Shown here piece by piece: positions 41,701-52,391 of a stretch of DNA of 64,000 nt. Each line of letters opens with the position of its first letter. Position 1 is the stretch's first letter. Source of the stretch: Litoditis marina (taxonomy: Eukaryota; Nematoda; Chromadorea; Rhabditida; Rhabditidae); NCBI GenBank assembly GCA_964036275.1, contig OZ038433.1, positions 36,179,336 through 36,243,335 on the forward strand, read 5' to 3'. The translations under genes and the position numbers were made by a program. The notes beneath the pieces are model-generated. The model did no database searches and was not told the origin of the DNA. It saw only the letters and a program-made list of their open reading frames with translations.

Positions 41701-43226
41701 GTGACGTGCGCCAGATTGTTTCCTGTTTGAGCATTGTATCGTCTCGCCTGCAATAAACCGGTTCTCTCTCTCCCGTCTCCTCTGTTCTACAGGTATAACT
41801 TCTGTGTTGATATCTGTAGTGTTATTAGTGTTTATCCTAGTGATCTAAGGATACAACAAATTGATAACTGTTTATGATGAAAACAATGTAAATGTTCCAA
41901 GTCGTCAATTTATCTGTTATTCACTGCATGCACTGTTAGTAAGCTACATATGCCAACCCTTAACGCAATACGTTCCTCGTTATACTCATATTAGACGTTT
42001 CGTGCACCTGCCAATTAAAGAAGACGGGACGAGTATTCATCACTAAAACTGATCTTCTCCATTGTTAAAGATCTTCTGATTGTGTAACTAGCAACGAGAA
42101 CGTTTGAATGCGTTGTCACGCTATGCGATGAGAGAGAATGTTTTATTTCTATCTTTCCACGGAAGTATTGCATTTTCTGCAACACCATCTTTCTCTATCT
42201 TCCAAGAGATTTTAATTAGTAAATTGCCAGTGCTTGATATTTTGTTTCACACCGAAAAGTCATTGAAATGATGTGAAGCGCATACTACGGTAGATCAATT
42301 GTGGAACAAGCTTTTCTTGGATTAATTATTAGTAGCGTGTGTATAATGACTTCAGCACCTGTTCAACTTCCGAGTTGAAAACTGACTATCATAAGTGTAC
42401 ACAAAACAACACACGAAGTGTTGAGTGTGGATTTCTGGATAAGTTTTCAAAACACTACCGGAAGTTCCTCAACTAAAACTAGATTATAGATTCTGGAGAA
42501 ACGGTGAAGCAACTGAACAGATACAATCGCGAAGAGTTCAAATTTTATAGTCATTGAGCTAGTTTGAAAGAACTTTTTAAAGTTTGGGAACTGTTTAAAA
42601 AAATTGATGAAGTTTGAAAAGTTCAATGTAGTTTGGAAACTGCATTGTGTTCGTAACCGACTGACCGTTCCAGTGCTAAAAACAAAGTCGAGTAGCGAGC
42701 AACATATATGATAGTACATGAGATACCATTTGTAGGATAGAAGCTGTCGAGATGACTTTGTCACTGGAAACAATTGAACATACTGTGGTTTGATGTTCAA
42801 AACACAGCACAAATTGCAAAAATGACTTCTCATAGTCAATGAATTGCCACTCATCATAATATAGCTGCCAGCTGATTTGGCCCTGCATTCTCTACAACCA
42901 GCACGAGAATCCGAGAAACTTGTAATGGTGTGTTATTACATAATTTTTGCACGAAACACATAGTACCGAATTTGGTATTTATCATGTTCAAAACTGTAAT
43001 TTTTTGTTGAGGGGTTCGAACGCAGAAGATTGTTTTAACTAACATATTTAATGACAGCTTGTTACTCTTGAAAAAATAATATAGTTCAATAACGCTTCAA
43101 TAAGTTGAAAGTCTTACGTATAATAAAGCCGGCCAGAAAATTCAATATAGTAGAAAACCAAGCCAAATAACGCATTGACTCTATGTAGTACGATGGTTGA
43201 ATGCAGAACTCTGGGCAGTCGATCAT
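35730..43226 (-). CDS. Nematode serpentine receptor, srh-like, 9 exons
   Basis: Seven-TM chemoreceptor-type GPCR. Exons in order: 43118-43226, 42666-42763, 38755-38910, 38154-38306, 37777-37845, 37536-37694, 36978-37059, 35973-36083, 35730-35797. Phases agree throughout, giving 334 residues, typical of srh. Exon 1 encodes an N-terminal Cys-containing ectodomain and TM1; exon 2 carries SYKWYLMYYH at the start of TM2; exon 3 has FLPLPIGYPMGILY, a class H signature; exon 8 has ISAHGTVSTITTLLFHEQYR, the class H TM7 motif. The intron after exon 7 begins with GC instead of GT (AG/GCAAGT). Intron 2 is 3.75 kb and contains a complete LTR retrotransposon. A CTGTAG acceptor sits three bases before the ATG, suggesting trans-splicing. 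Exon 9 is the least certain. Confidence 0.88.
36705..36940 (+). mobile_element. MITE family C, copy 1 (in srh intron 7)
   Basis: Matches 57420-57659 along its whole length, sharing AAATAAAAGATCGAACTGAG, CTGGGACGCAGAG and AATGCAGCCCCCTTT. The left terminal repeat is truncated here (only CTGCAATGA remains). Confidence 0.8.
39020..39251 (+). repeat. 5' LTR
   Basis: Begins TG and ends CA, 232 bp. It contains CTCTCTCTCCCGTCTCC and a CAATTAACC where the 3' LTR reads CAATAAACC. It is followed by TAATTGGCGATCAGG, where a tRNA primer site would be expected. The primer tRNA was not identified. Confidence 0.95.
39286..39373 (+). repeat. Three GACAGTC-GTTGTC mini-hairpin repeats in the retrotransposon leader
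   Basis: GACAGTCCGTTGTC at 39286-39299, GACAGTCTGTTGTC at 39321-39334 and GACAGTCTATTGTC at 39360-39373. GACA pairs with TGTC in each, giving short stem-loops spaced 35-39 bases apart in the leader ahead of Gag. This position is where RNA packaging or dimerisation signals usually lie; that role is inference. Confidence 0.7.
39574..40371 (+). CDS. Retrotransposon Gag-like protein
   Basis: Open frame of 265 codons. It begins with a basic, Gln-rich coiled-coil-like stretch (residues about 5-35), then a capsid-like helical domain with FPRWFDRYGEVF and a following LDEKARVRLLLDKL segment typical of Gypsy-class Gag. The TGA at 40369-40371 falls inside the first CCHC zinc knuckle, and the same frame continues beyond it. 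Whether the stop is decay or programmed readthrough cannot be told from sequence. Confidence 0.85.
   Translation: MAEMKLLIEMMQKQKERHQEQMKQLSELVSAKKSQNDNDDNLNAGSVTRLMAELNARLSTFVFDAENDQTFPRWFDRYGEVFSVDGAALDEKARVRLLLDKLCDNVFERYKRHVLPSVPSDIPFEDTVKHLKELFDVKTSVFTTRYQCLKLEKADHEDFMKYTGRVNEQCEKAKIHDLDGDGLKALLWVYGLKSSRDSELYKMLLLFLDREHPAKRKVTLQDLYSECNKWISLKRAKMIESETTHVYGVRSHEEDRSVEHGGRLC
40372..41439 (+). pseudogene. Retrotransposon zinc knuckles, protease and degenerate integrase
   Basis: Continues the Gag frame. The second knuckle CGKCSKSGHKQEFC is intact. An aspartic protease active site LDTGSD lies at about 40618-40635. A TAG at 40924-40926 interrupts the frame, which then resumes without shift. 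From about 41050 there is an integrase-core similarity: the first catalytic Asp is present in VYVDVVGP, but the second acidic position (within IVTSLSTQF) is Ser and the Glu position (within SRFAHVLM) is His. No reverse transcriptase or RNase H motif lies between protease and integrase. The protein is therefore not expected to integrate by itself. Confidence 0.82.
41627..41858 (+). repeat. 3' LTR
   Basis: 232 bp, two substitutions from the 5' LTR (near positions 70 and 130 of the LTR). It contains AATAAA, a possible polyadenylation signal, where the 5' copy has ATTAA. Preceded directly by the purine tract. Confidence 0.95.
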
Positions 43227-44520
43227 TTTCTACAGAACCAAGAATCACAATACTTCAAAAAGTTTTCTGAACACAAATTATATCTGATATGGTCATTTGC
43301 ATATCTGATATGGTCATTTCAGAGAAGAAGTTCACAGAGTCTCAACTAATAACGTAATTGCCCGAGATTATAATTGTACAATAATTGGTACGCAAATTAT
43401 AACTAGTTTTTCAAATTACCCATAATTCCAGTGTAACAGTTCAGTAATACAAGTAGTACAACGGTGCAATTTTAGTTGGAGCACGCAAATAATTGGGGCA
43501 ACTACAAGAAATCAATGAGGCAATTTCTCGAAACAACAATACCAAATGAGCACTTGAGCATGAACCATCACGTCAAGCGTGAAACCGATCGATTACAGGT
43601 TTAAGTAATATTGTTCGTGACATGCCACCCGTTTACAAGCAATATTTACGAGCGTCTGAGTTCTTTAATTACAACGTAGAGAGTAATAATTGACTAAATA
43701 GTACAACTGATTACATGGAATGCAGCATAATTGGTTGCGAAGAGTGTGACAGGTGCAACAGAGTTGTAAAGCACGAACCACAATTTCAACAACTTGAAAG
43801 TTGGGGCTGTCGCCTGGTTTGATGGCTGTCAGGGTTGAGGAATTCAACCAGTGTGATGTTCTTGTGCACAATAGTCACAATACTATAGTCTATAACACGA
43901 TTAGAATAGAAACAAGGTTTTCGCCCTTCTCTTGTCTTAGCTGGTTGGTAGCGAGGGCTGTTGGTTTCACTGTTTCCAAGATCCCTATACTACGTGTATA
44001 CATTCAGGTACCCAGTCCACCCGCCACGAAGACAACGAAGAGATTGAAGAACATGTATGATGATCATCGCCTCGTAATGAAGCAAGGTGAATGAATAACT
44101 ATGTAAATATGTAATATGTAAATACAACATAGTACTTTGTGCAGTACTTTGGTGGGAACAGGATGAAAACACGCATTGCGGACATTCAACCCAAACATCA
44201 GTTAAGTGTGCTTCTTTCGTGAAAAATTTGATATTTACCTATCTCTCTTTTGTCTGATGTTTTTATTCTTATCTTGTGTGAACATGTTGCTACTGTTATA
44301 CACAATTTTCTATGCCTGTTTGCTACAGTTCAAAATTTAAGCCTTTTCCAAGAGCTCTGAAACTGAGAACAGTATCACCTAACAACTTGTTTTTGTATCT
44401 CTCTGACTGGTGGGCCTCGTTATTCAGACATGAATCCGAACAGTATGTTCTCATATTTATGTGACGCGATACAACATGATGCATATTTAGAGTTGCTCCA
44501 CTGTTACTGATCTTGGGTGA
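43227..44520. other. Spacer between srh and GNAT genes
   Basis: Both neighbours are on the minus strand; this is the 5' flank of srh and the 3' flank of the GNAT gene. A 16-base direct repeat, ATATCTGATATGGTCA, occurs twice at about 43287-43318. No exon recognised. Confidence 0.45.
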
Positions 44521-47444
44521 TTAACCATCGAAGTGTGCCGGGCTGTTGGTGGGGGCGTATATGAGCTCAGTCCGAGAGGGGTCTATGTACGGCTGATTCA
44601 TGTCCATCGCAAACGCGATTGCTCCCACGTAGTGCAACGCAACCTAAAAATAAAAACGAAAGCTCTGATTCTTCTCATTCTGACATCAACGGTTTATGAC
44701 AAGGGTGAAACAGGGATCATTACATAAATCGAAACGTGGATTGTCACGCATTCGTTTTGGATCTTCACCTTCTTTTATGCTTCCTCCGTATCGTTTCCGT
44801 AATACAGTTTCTACCAATCGTTATTTTGTTATTATGAACCATGTCGATTTATGATTCATAGAATTTATAAAGTAAACTGACTTTCTTGTCTCTGCATTTC
44901 TGAAGTATCCACTCTCCAGCAGATTCAGTACGGACGTGGCATACAAACTTCGCTTCTGGATGCTTCACTTGGTCACTAGCTATGCGGGCAAGCCACGCTG
45001 AAAGGACAGTTGTTCTCGGATTCAATTCAGCTATTTTCTTTTTTTCACTTGTTCAATTTCAACTCAAAGCATGAGAGTTCATTATAATTAAAAAATAACA
45101 AATTTACGCGGTTACTTCATCCCACATAGAAACTCAGTCATTAGTCCATTGAAGCCCAACTGAAACTATCAACTGAATCTTCTTGTCTAATCGAGAGACG
45201 TTTTGTTAGATATCATTGTGTGAAAAGATGGCTACGTTCAAACAAACCTGCATCATCTTTGTTCGCTGCATAAATGGGATTCAGTTTGTAGAGGTGAGCT
45301 TCTGCGGGTGTAGGAACTATTCCAGCCATGCCAATAATTCTGTTTTTGTGGTCGAACAATACCACGCCTAGAATAATACTACTCTCGTATATTTATGAAG
45401 AGGTGTCGAATTTGGGTTGTATTACACACGACCAATATATTTTGCAACACACGATTTTATGGAAAATGGATAATTTACATTTGGAAAACATTACCTTCGA
45501 CAAACGAGAGCGAAAAATAGTTTTGCAAAAAAGTAGTTCGGTTGACGCCAGTAACCATTCTATCATAATCTATCAGTTGTTGGAATTGTCGTGGGGTCAG
45601 ATCCTGGAAACAATTGAAATTATAAGGAAAGGAAAGATACTGGTTGTAGTCTGAAATGTTATACGCCTTAATCTCGGTTGATGCGCACCAAAGTACAAAT
45701 GATTTGACATGGCACAGCGCACATGCAAATTTGCACGTTTGATGTCTACTTGAAATTGCGACGTCGCAGAACGAAATGGTAGAACTGTAGTGCAAATCGG
45801 GATGGGAGTGATCATCGATTCATTTTGCCGTTCCGAATCAAAAGATTCAGAAGCGATGTGTGATTAAATTATTCCGACTACATGCGAGTTGTTTAAAAAA
45901 CACAACACAGTATTCTTTGAGTTTATAAGTTCAGAAACATCAAGGTACAAGTTTCGTGCACCAAAGTACTTACCCGCACACGAATGTAGTCACGGTTTCT
46001 CCTTGTTGGTGCGGGAAACAACTTGAGAAGTTCTGGTCTGTTAAGTTGGAATGAGTACATTTCGTGACCCTTATCTGCTAAGAACGGACGACCAGAATAT
46101 TTCCCCATCATTGACTTAACTGAAAATTGTGCGCTTATTTGACATGATGTAAAATAATTCAAACACCAGATCTGGAGGCCGTATGCATGAAACATCCCGG
46201 GCCGGGTTCGGATGCTATCCCGAGCTATTTCAGCTCGGGATAGCGTCCCAACCCGGCCCGGGATGTTTCATGCACACGGTCTCGGATGGAAAGATGTGTT
46301 ATGTTATTGTCTGATTGTTGTGATTCTCTCACAATTTCTGTTCAGATTCATTTAAGGGGAGGTGAAAAAATATATCAAACAACTTGCTCAAAAAATTAAA
46401 CTAATCAAATTCATGTTGAACGGAGTGGCAGCAGATTTTTCACTTTGAAAATATGGCTCAGAAATCTCGAAAATGGAAAATTCATTTCAAACTTTGATCG
46501 ATTTAGTGAACAAAGCACTAACGATTCATGTATACATCCAAAAAATGTACCTCCTCTAACAATCAACGGTTTTCTCTTAAGAGACTCCCGGAGAATAACC
46601 TTGAATGTTCTCATGAGTTGCATCCCGAGGCCAGATCCTCGGTAGCCTTCTCTCATTACGTACATGACACCCATCACAAGTTCGGCAGTTTCCACCAGGA
46701 TAGCTGCCCCAATGAGAACGCCGTCTGTAATGAACACGGAATTTCCAAGTCTCTCCAATGTGTTAATAGAAATCATAATAGACAATAATGATGATGAGCT
46801 AATGTTAATCATCATTTTGTATAGCAAAAAACCCCGTGGTGCCTTTATTCGTAGGAGTGTACTGTGACACTATACAAACAAACCACTAAGAAATAAAGCC
46901 AAGTCATAGATTAGGGTATTCTAAAACAATAAAAACTTATTGTGAGCAGAGATTATGGTTTTATCTCTTTCTCTCTCTCTCTCTCTCGCCGTCGTTCTCT
47001 CTCTTACACCATACTATCTCCCGTTCTCTATTCTCTTGTTCTATCTCACTACAAAATCGTAAAAAAAAACCTACCTGCTTTCCTGACCATAAAAAGGGAC
47101 GTCACATTGTTCATTTCTCGTAGAAGTGAGGTTGTAGCCAGATCTTGAGTTGTCCATTTTTGTAGTCTAACCAATTCACACAACTGGTCCCACAAATTGG
47201 TTCTGTCTTTCGACAAAAGCTGAACAATTTCGAGTCAAAGTGCCAGTCCGTGTTGATTATGTGATGTATGCAAGCGACAGTTACAAACAGTTGAGTCAAA
47301 CACCAGCAGGAAAATGCTGGAGCGTGGATACATTTTTCCTTGATTTTAATATATGTGGTTTGAAATTGAAAGTAGAATTTTCTTGATAATTTGAGATATT
47401 ATTCAAAACAAACTGACCTCATACTTTTCTGCGTCAATTGCCAT
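44521..47444 (-). CDS. GNAT-fold acetyltransferase, nematode DUF1248-like, 8 exons
   Basis: Probable N-acetyltransferase using acetyl-CoA; substrate unknown. Exons in order: 47418-47444, 47075-47219, 46551-46724, 45974-46119, 45495-45603, 45248-45367, 44882-44997, 44521-44643. All phases agree (0,1,1,0,1,1,0), giving 319 residues and a TAA stop. The first half is a GNAT core: FMVRKADGVLIGAAIL strands, then VMREGYRGSGLG (about 80-91), where RGSGLG is the acetyl-CoA pyrophosphate loop. The second half has LIDYDRMVTGVNRTTFL and MAGIVPTPAEAHLYKLNPIY, resembling a second degenerate GNAT-like domain of nematode DUF1248 proteins. The nine-residue first exon was placed only by phase and the ATG, so it is the least sure. 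An intron of 431 bases holds a hairpin MITE. Confidence 0.86.
46175..46283. mobile_element. 109-bp hairpin MITE of the CCGGGATG family
   Basis: GAGGCCGTATGCATGAAAC at the left pairs with GTTTCATGCACACGGTCTC at the right. Inside, CATCCCGGGCCGGGTT pairs with AACCCGGCCCGGGATG and TATCCCGAGCT with AGCTCGGGATA. Nearly the whole element is one stem. The same ends bound the 729-bp element at 58578-59306. No clear target duplication here. Confidence 0.88.
46966..46990 (+). repeat. TC microsatellite in GNAT intron 2
   Basis: (TC)n tract of about 20 bases, in the intron between the exons ending at 47075 and starting at 46724. Confidence 0.85.
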
Positions 47445-48829
47445 TTCCGCAATTAGTACGAATGTAGGCTGCTTTTTATCTGCTTCCTCCTATTCCAAGA
47501 TAAAAAATAGGTCCGGGCGGTCGAAACCGGGACTCTTATCAACCATTGTTCAGATGCCTGCCCCTGTGTTCTCACTGACCCCGTGTACTTCGTACGAGGA
47601 GAACGTGACAGAAAATAACACAACATGCAACTCGTCTTTTCCCTCTCAATCGGTCAGATTCAAGGTTTAATGGTTCCGTTCCATTGAAACATCGTGTTAT
47701 TTCAATCTCCACTTCTGTTCTCCAACTTTGTAAGCAATAGTACTCTTACGTGAGGGGTCATCGAAAAGGCAAACACTCTAATTCTAAACGGGACAAACAC
47801 GATAAAAACACCAACAATAAATCAAAAAATTGAAGAGGATGGAAATTGTTTGGAGAGAAATCGTACACAGATCGCTTAAACCAGTTGAATGAGAGACCGT
47901 TTTATTTCAGACGTGTATAAAATGATTTGTTACAGGCTTACAAGATAAAGTCGGGCCTATCCCAACTACCCACAGTTCCATGGAAAAACAGTAACCTCCG
48001 GAGGGATAGGCATCGACTTGTATTGTGTGATAAAGGATGTGATAACAATTGTTTTTTTTTTCCGAGAGTTTGTAAAATTGTGGAATTCGATAAGTAGAGA
48101 TATTGGTAGATTGGAAAATATTAATCAGTTTAAGACCTATCTAGACGTTATTGATGTAGCTGTTTTATTTGAGAACATTCCATATGCGCTTCAATAGATG
48201 ATGCGAGAAATCAACTGTTTTTCTAAAAAGCTCCCCTCAATCCGAGAGTTATGCTCTCATCCCTTTGGGGAATCAGTTTATTCCTCTAAACTAGTCTTGT
48301 AAAACTTCTTCTTCTATGTGTTCTATGTTTTATACATGCAGGAATAAATAATAATGCTAATAAATCGAGATAATACATTTGCACAGTAAACTGAGACATT
48401 GGGAGATTTTAAGAGTCATCGTTAAATGTGTGCAAAATGTAATCATTCCAACTTTGTAAATGTTTCATTATCTTATCCTGATTTCCTGATTCCACCTTTG
48501 TGGACAGTGAAACATTCTAGGAGTCAACCCCTTGTGTTGCCTCCCAATCTCTCTAAACTGACCGATATGCGGATATCAATGAGTCGCCCCTGCTCGGTTA
48601 CTGTTTGTTCTACTCATACTAACTGTCGGACACATCAAACCCTTCACAGGCCCCGCCCCGCAATTAGACCACTACCCTAGCCTTCCGAAACTACCTACCC
48701 AACCTAAACCCAACTTTCATCGAAAAGTACACATAATCCCGGCTAGAACCACACTATATTTCCCTGTTATTACATAAAACCTCTCATCAACAAATCTCCA
48801 CTAAAAAGCAGTATTCACATGCTTTTATC
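47445..48829. other. Divergent promoter region between GNAT and modular inhibitor genes
   Basis: The two flanking genes are transcribed away from each other, so both promoters should lie here. No TATA box or factor site can be assigned. The open frame 48426-48680 has no motif. A box B-like GGTTTCGACC (complement strand) near 47520 is isolated. Confidence 0.45.
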
Positions 48830-51800
48830 ATGATCTTGTTGTCAATTTGTATTTTCCTACCAATGATCGGAGCCAATCTTGGTTCCGCGGATACTGATCT
48901 CTGTTCTTCGAAACCTTCGAATTGCAACCAAGTCTGTCCGTTCGGATATTTGAAAGATATTGCCAGTCGTTGCACTTGCACGTGCGCCCAGAATCCCTGT
49001 CAGGTGAGACTTAAAACATAAAAATGCTTTGTGAATTGTGATTCTCTGCATGAAATTTAATTTTTATTCAGTATACATGCTACAAGTTTGCGGGAAAGTA
49101 TATAAAAAGAGAGAATTTTTCATGTTCATGTTTTATTCTAGTGATTTGAATCAGTATTTCATTTGTTGCAACAGACCGCAGACCAACTATCATTACTGTA
49201 TGGTAATCAAATATAGCTGATTCAGCAGAAATTATTTTTTAATATGAATCAAATGTAATATTTTAGTACAAGTTGTGTGGCCACGGAGAAGTCTGCTTGG
49301 CACTGGGAGTTCGAGCTCAATGTGTATCCAACAGCGGTTAGTGACACGAAAAGAGAAAACTTAAAACTTCTATTTGTTGTTTAATCGTTTGTCTCTGAAA
49401 CAACACAGACAACCAGCTAGTTCATCTTCTGGCACTTTTTTTCCTTCCGACAATGACCTAAAGTTCGGGCAAAATTGAAAGCGACATTGAGGTCAACCAA
49501 TGAACACGGGTAATTATGGCGCGAAGTGGTCAGTTAGATGATGTGTTCATTCACAACAACAATAAAAGTAAAATACACTAATTTTCATGAAGATTGGCAC
49601 ACATTAGTTCTTGTTATCCAGCATACTGCATACCACTGGTATGGAGCATACAACATGGGATTCACGCTAAAACTACAGAATAATCAATAAAAACCAGCTG
49701 ACTACGTATACTTTGAAATCAGTCATCAACTGTATAACTTAGTATGAAACTTAAACTTAGACCTTTGATTCGGACAAAATAAGGCAGTTGAAAAATTTTA
49801 CCTTAAGAATTTGTCAGTAAAGTTGAACTCAGTTTCCGGGAGATCCGAGTGCCCGCGTCTCTCCGGTGGCATCTGCGCGTTGCGATGTGAGGTGGACAAC
49901 GATTGTGATGGTGAGATCAGACTGATCTTGTTTCAGTTGTAGTTCAACTAGTTTTTTTCAGGCTGTCATGTGAGATCAATGAGAACATAATATGTATTCT
50001 AAAAACAGCAGAAACACAGATGAACACTTTGCTGTGTCAGACTGTTTACAAGATAAAACATTTTCATATGTAGTTCATTACTAAATTAAGGTTCCCCTAA
50101 GTCTAGATTAGGGCTCCTCTAAATCTACTTTACCAACAACTTACTCCTCGTTTACGTTTCAACTTACTTTTTTCCAAAATTTGAAGATGTTGATAGAGTG
50201 AACCGACTTATTTCAGGTCGTCTCATCTGTTGTTCGAATGGCTGTGGACGGGAGTGTGTGGTGCCCTTAGGACAGTTTCCCATCAAGGCAAAACCAATCA
50301 AACCCGTTACAGGTTTGTATTTTCAGATTAGTTTTTTGAAATTATATTATGCTCTAGCAAGTTGTGACTTTTACAAATTCGTTCACATATTTTAACATAC
50401 TGCTTGTTATGCTTCATTTCACGACAGAGTTAGATTGAGCGGAAAATGAAAGAATTTGTACAATCATATTAGTATAAATTTTGTTCGAATTTGTTTTCCC
50501 ATTCCACTTGTTTTCCGTTCATGTGAAGTTCGTCTATAGGTAATGAAAATATTTGGGTTTCCCAAGAAAGACCTGTGTAACAAAACATGCGTGTTTGTAA
50601 CTGTAGTTTGCCGAATGTTGTGTGTCGAGTTTGAGTACTACAGCCTGTACATAGATCACTCAGTCCTATTCAGATTCTTCAGTGTCGTTCCAACGACCAC
50701 TCGATCGCATCATTACCGCCGTCAACGAACTGATACCTGTTAATTTGCCCACTCGCACGGAGAGGCCGGTGCAAATTACACCGATCGAACGAATTGGTTA
50801 GTTTCTCTCGAACTTGACCAAAAATAAGATTTACACAACATATGCCAAGATTTCCGGCCTCTACTTTGTTCTCGGACTTTTGTCAAGATATCTTTTACTT
50901 GTTCATGAATTAAACGAACGAACAATTGAAATTATTCAATTTCAACCATATTGTGATTCCAATATTTTTTTAGTGCGAACCGAAAACGATTTCAAGAAAG
51001 TTGGCCAGTGCCCCACTGTTACAAACGTGAAGGAATGTAAAGGTGAGTTCGATAACTATCAAGTGTAAATCGAATAAAACTGAACCGAATAGAATGGAGA
51101 ACAAAACATTTGAAAAGTAACAGTTTGCAAAACACATACATCAGAAAATCTTGTCCATTTTGTGTTAACAATATTTACGTGTAATTTAGCTAGGAACTTC
51201 CAGAAACATTTTCTCAAATTCGTTATCGTTGATAGTTATTTGGTGCAAACTGTAACGAGAAGTGGAAGCATTTGCATAACTACTATTTCTAATTTGACCT
51301 TTTTTCAGCTCGTAAAATGTCATGTACCTTCGACACTGACTGTGACAATGTACAAAAGTGTTGTATGACGAGTTGCGGCACAAAATGTCTGGATCCAATA
51401 AAAGCTACCGGTAAGACAGCAAAATTGAACTTCGTGATTTTTGAGTTACATCGGTAGATAGAAAGTGTGAGTAAAGTTTAGCTCGCTGTTAACGTGTTCA
51501 CGTGAAAACAAGAACCTCAAGATTAACCATGGTTGAGGTGAGGAATATGCATGAAACATTGAAATATTGAGTTTCTCACAATTTCAGCTTGTGTACATCT
51601 CTCGCAGGCGGTGGAAAGACTACCGGACGGACACCTGTTGGACGGTTTCAAACCGGAATGTTCAGCGGTCGGAAAGGTACAATCAATCTCTTCATAGCTC
51701 GCTCTAATATGAAAACCCCGGATACTAATGGTATTTTTTTCACATAATTCCAATGTTCTAAACATCAATACTTTGAAACGAAAGATTTGTGTAGTCTGAA

Positions 51801-52340
51801 CTGTAGTTTGATCTGTATAACACACGCAATTTTGAAGTGCTTGTTGTTTCCAGTTCTTGCCGATTCAATGCGACCACCACGAGTGCTGGTGTGTGGATGT
51901 GAACTACGGAACCGAGATTCCCGGATCACGGATAGTCGAGTCAATGAGAAAACCGGATATGTGCATCGGTTCGATTGTTTTCTAATTACACTTTGAAAGT
52001 ATTGTAGTGTTTTGGTACGCAGCTGCAGAAATATCAGAAAATACATCGATATTCACAACGTTACTTCACTGAAATGCACAGTTTAACTGTTTAAAGCTTC
52101 TCAAATATTATATTTGTTTTTTAACTGAATTTATTTGGTAGTGGTAGGCCTTGTTTCTATGTTGTGGTTACTTTGAGGTCTATAAGTGGGTACATCGGTG
52201 CATAGTCGAGTGTTTGATTGTTTGATAGGCAAGGGTCAATAGCTGACAGATTAGTATTCGCATTAGAGCACCTCCGCACGCGGTCGGAATCGAAGAAAAG
52301 AGATACATAGAAAGTGAGAGAGAAAGATTTACAGAAGCAA

Positions 52341-52391
<51 letters not shown>

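Larger units (their letters stand above)
39020..41858 (+). mobile_element. LTR retrotransposon lacking reverse transcriptase
   Basis: Two 232-bp direct LTRs (TGTTGAG...ATACAACA) bound the element and differ at only two positions. Both sides carry the 5-bp target duplication AATTG (39015-39019 and 41859-41863). A polypurine tract AAAAAGGGAGG precedes the right LTR. One reading frame runs from 39574 to 41439, interrupted by two stops, and encodes Gag, two zinc knuckles, an aspartic protease and an integrase-like core. The protease and integrase parts are almost adjacent, so reverse transcriptase and RNase H are missing. It is inserted in srh intron 2, opposite to that gene. Order and sequence suggest Gypsy-type ancestry. 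Near-identical LTRs imply recent insertion, so it was probably mobilised in trans. Confidence 0.92.
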
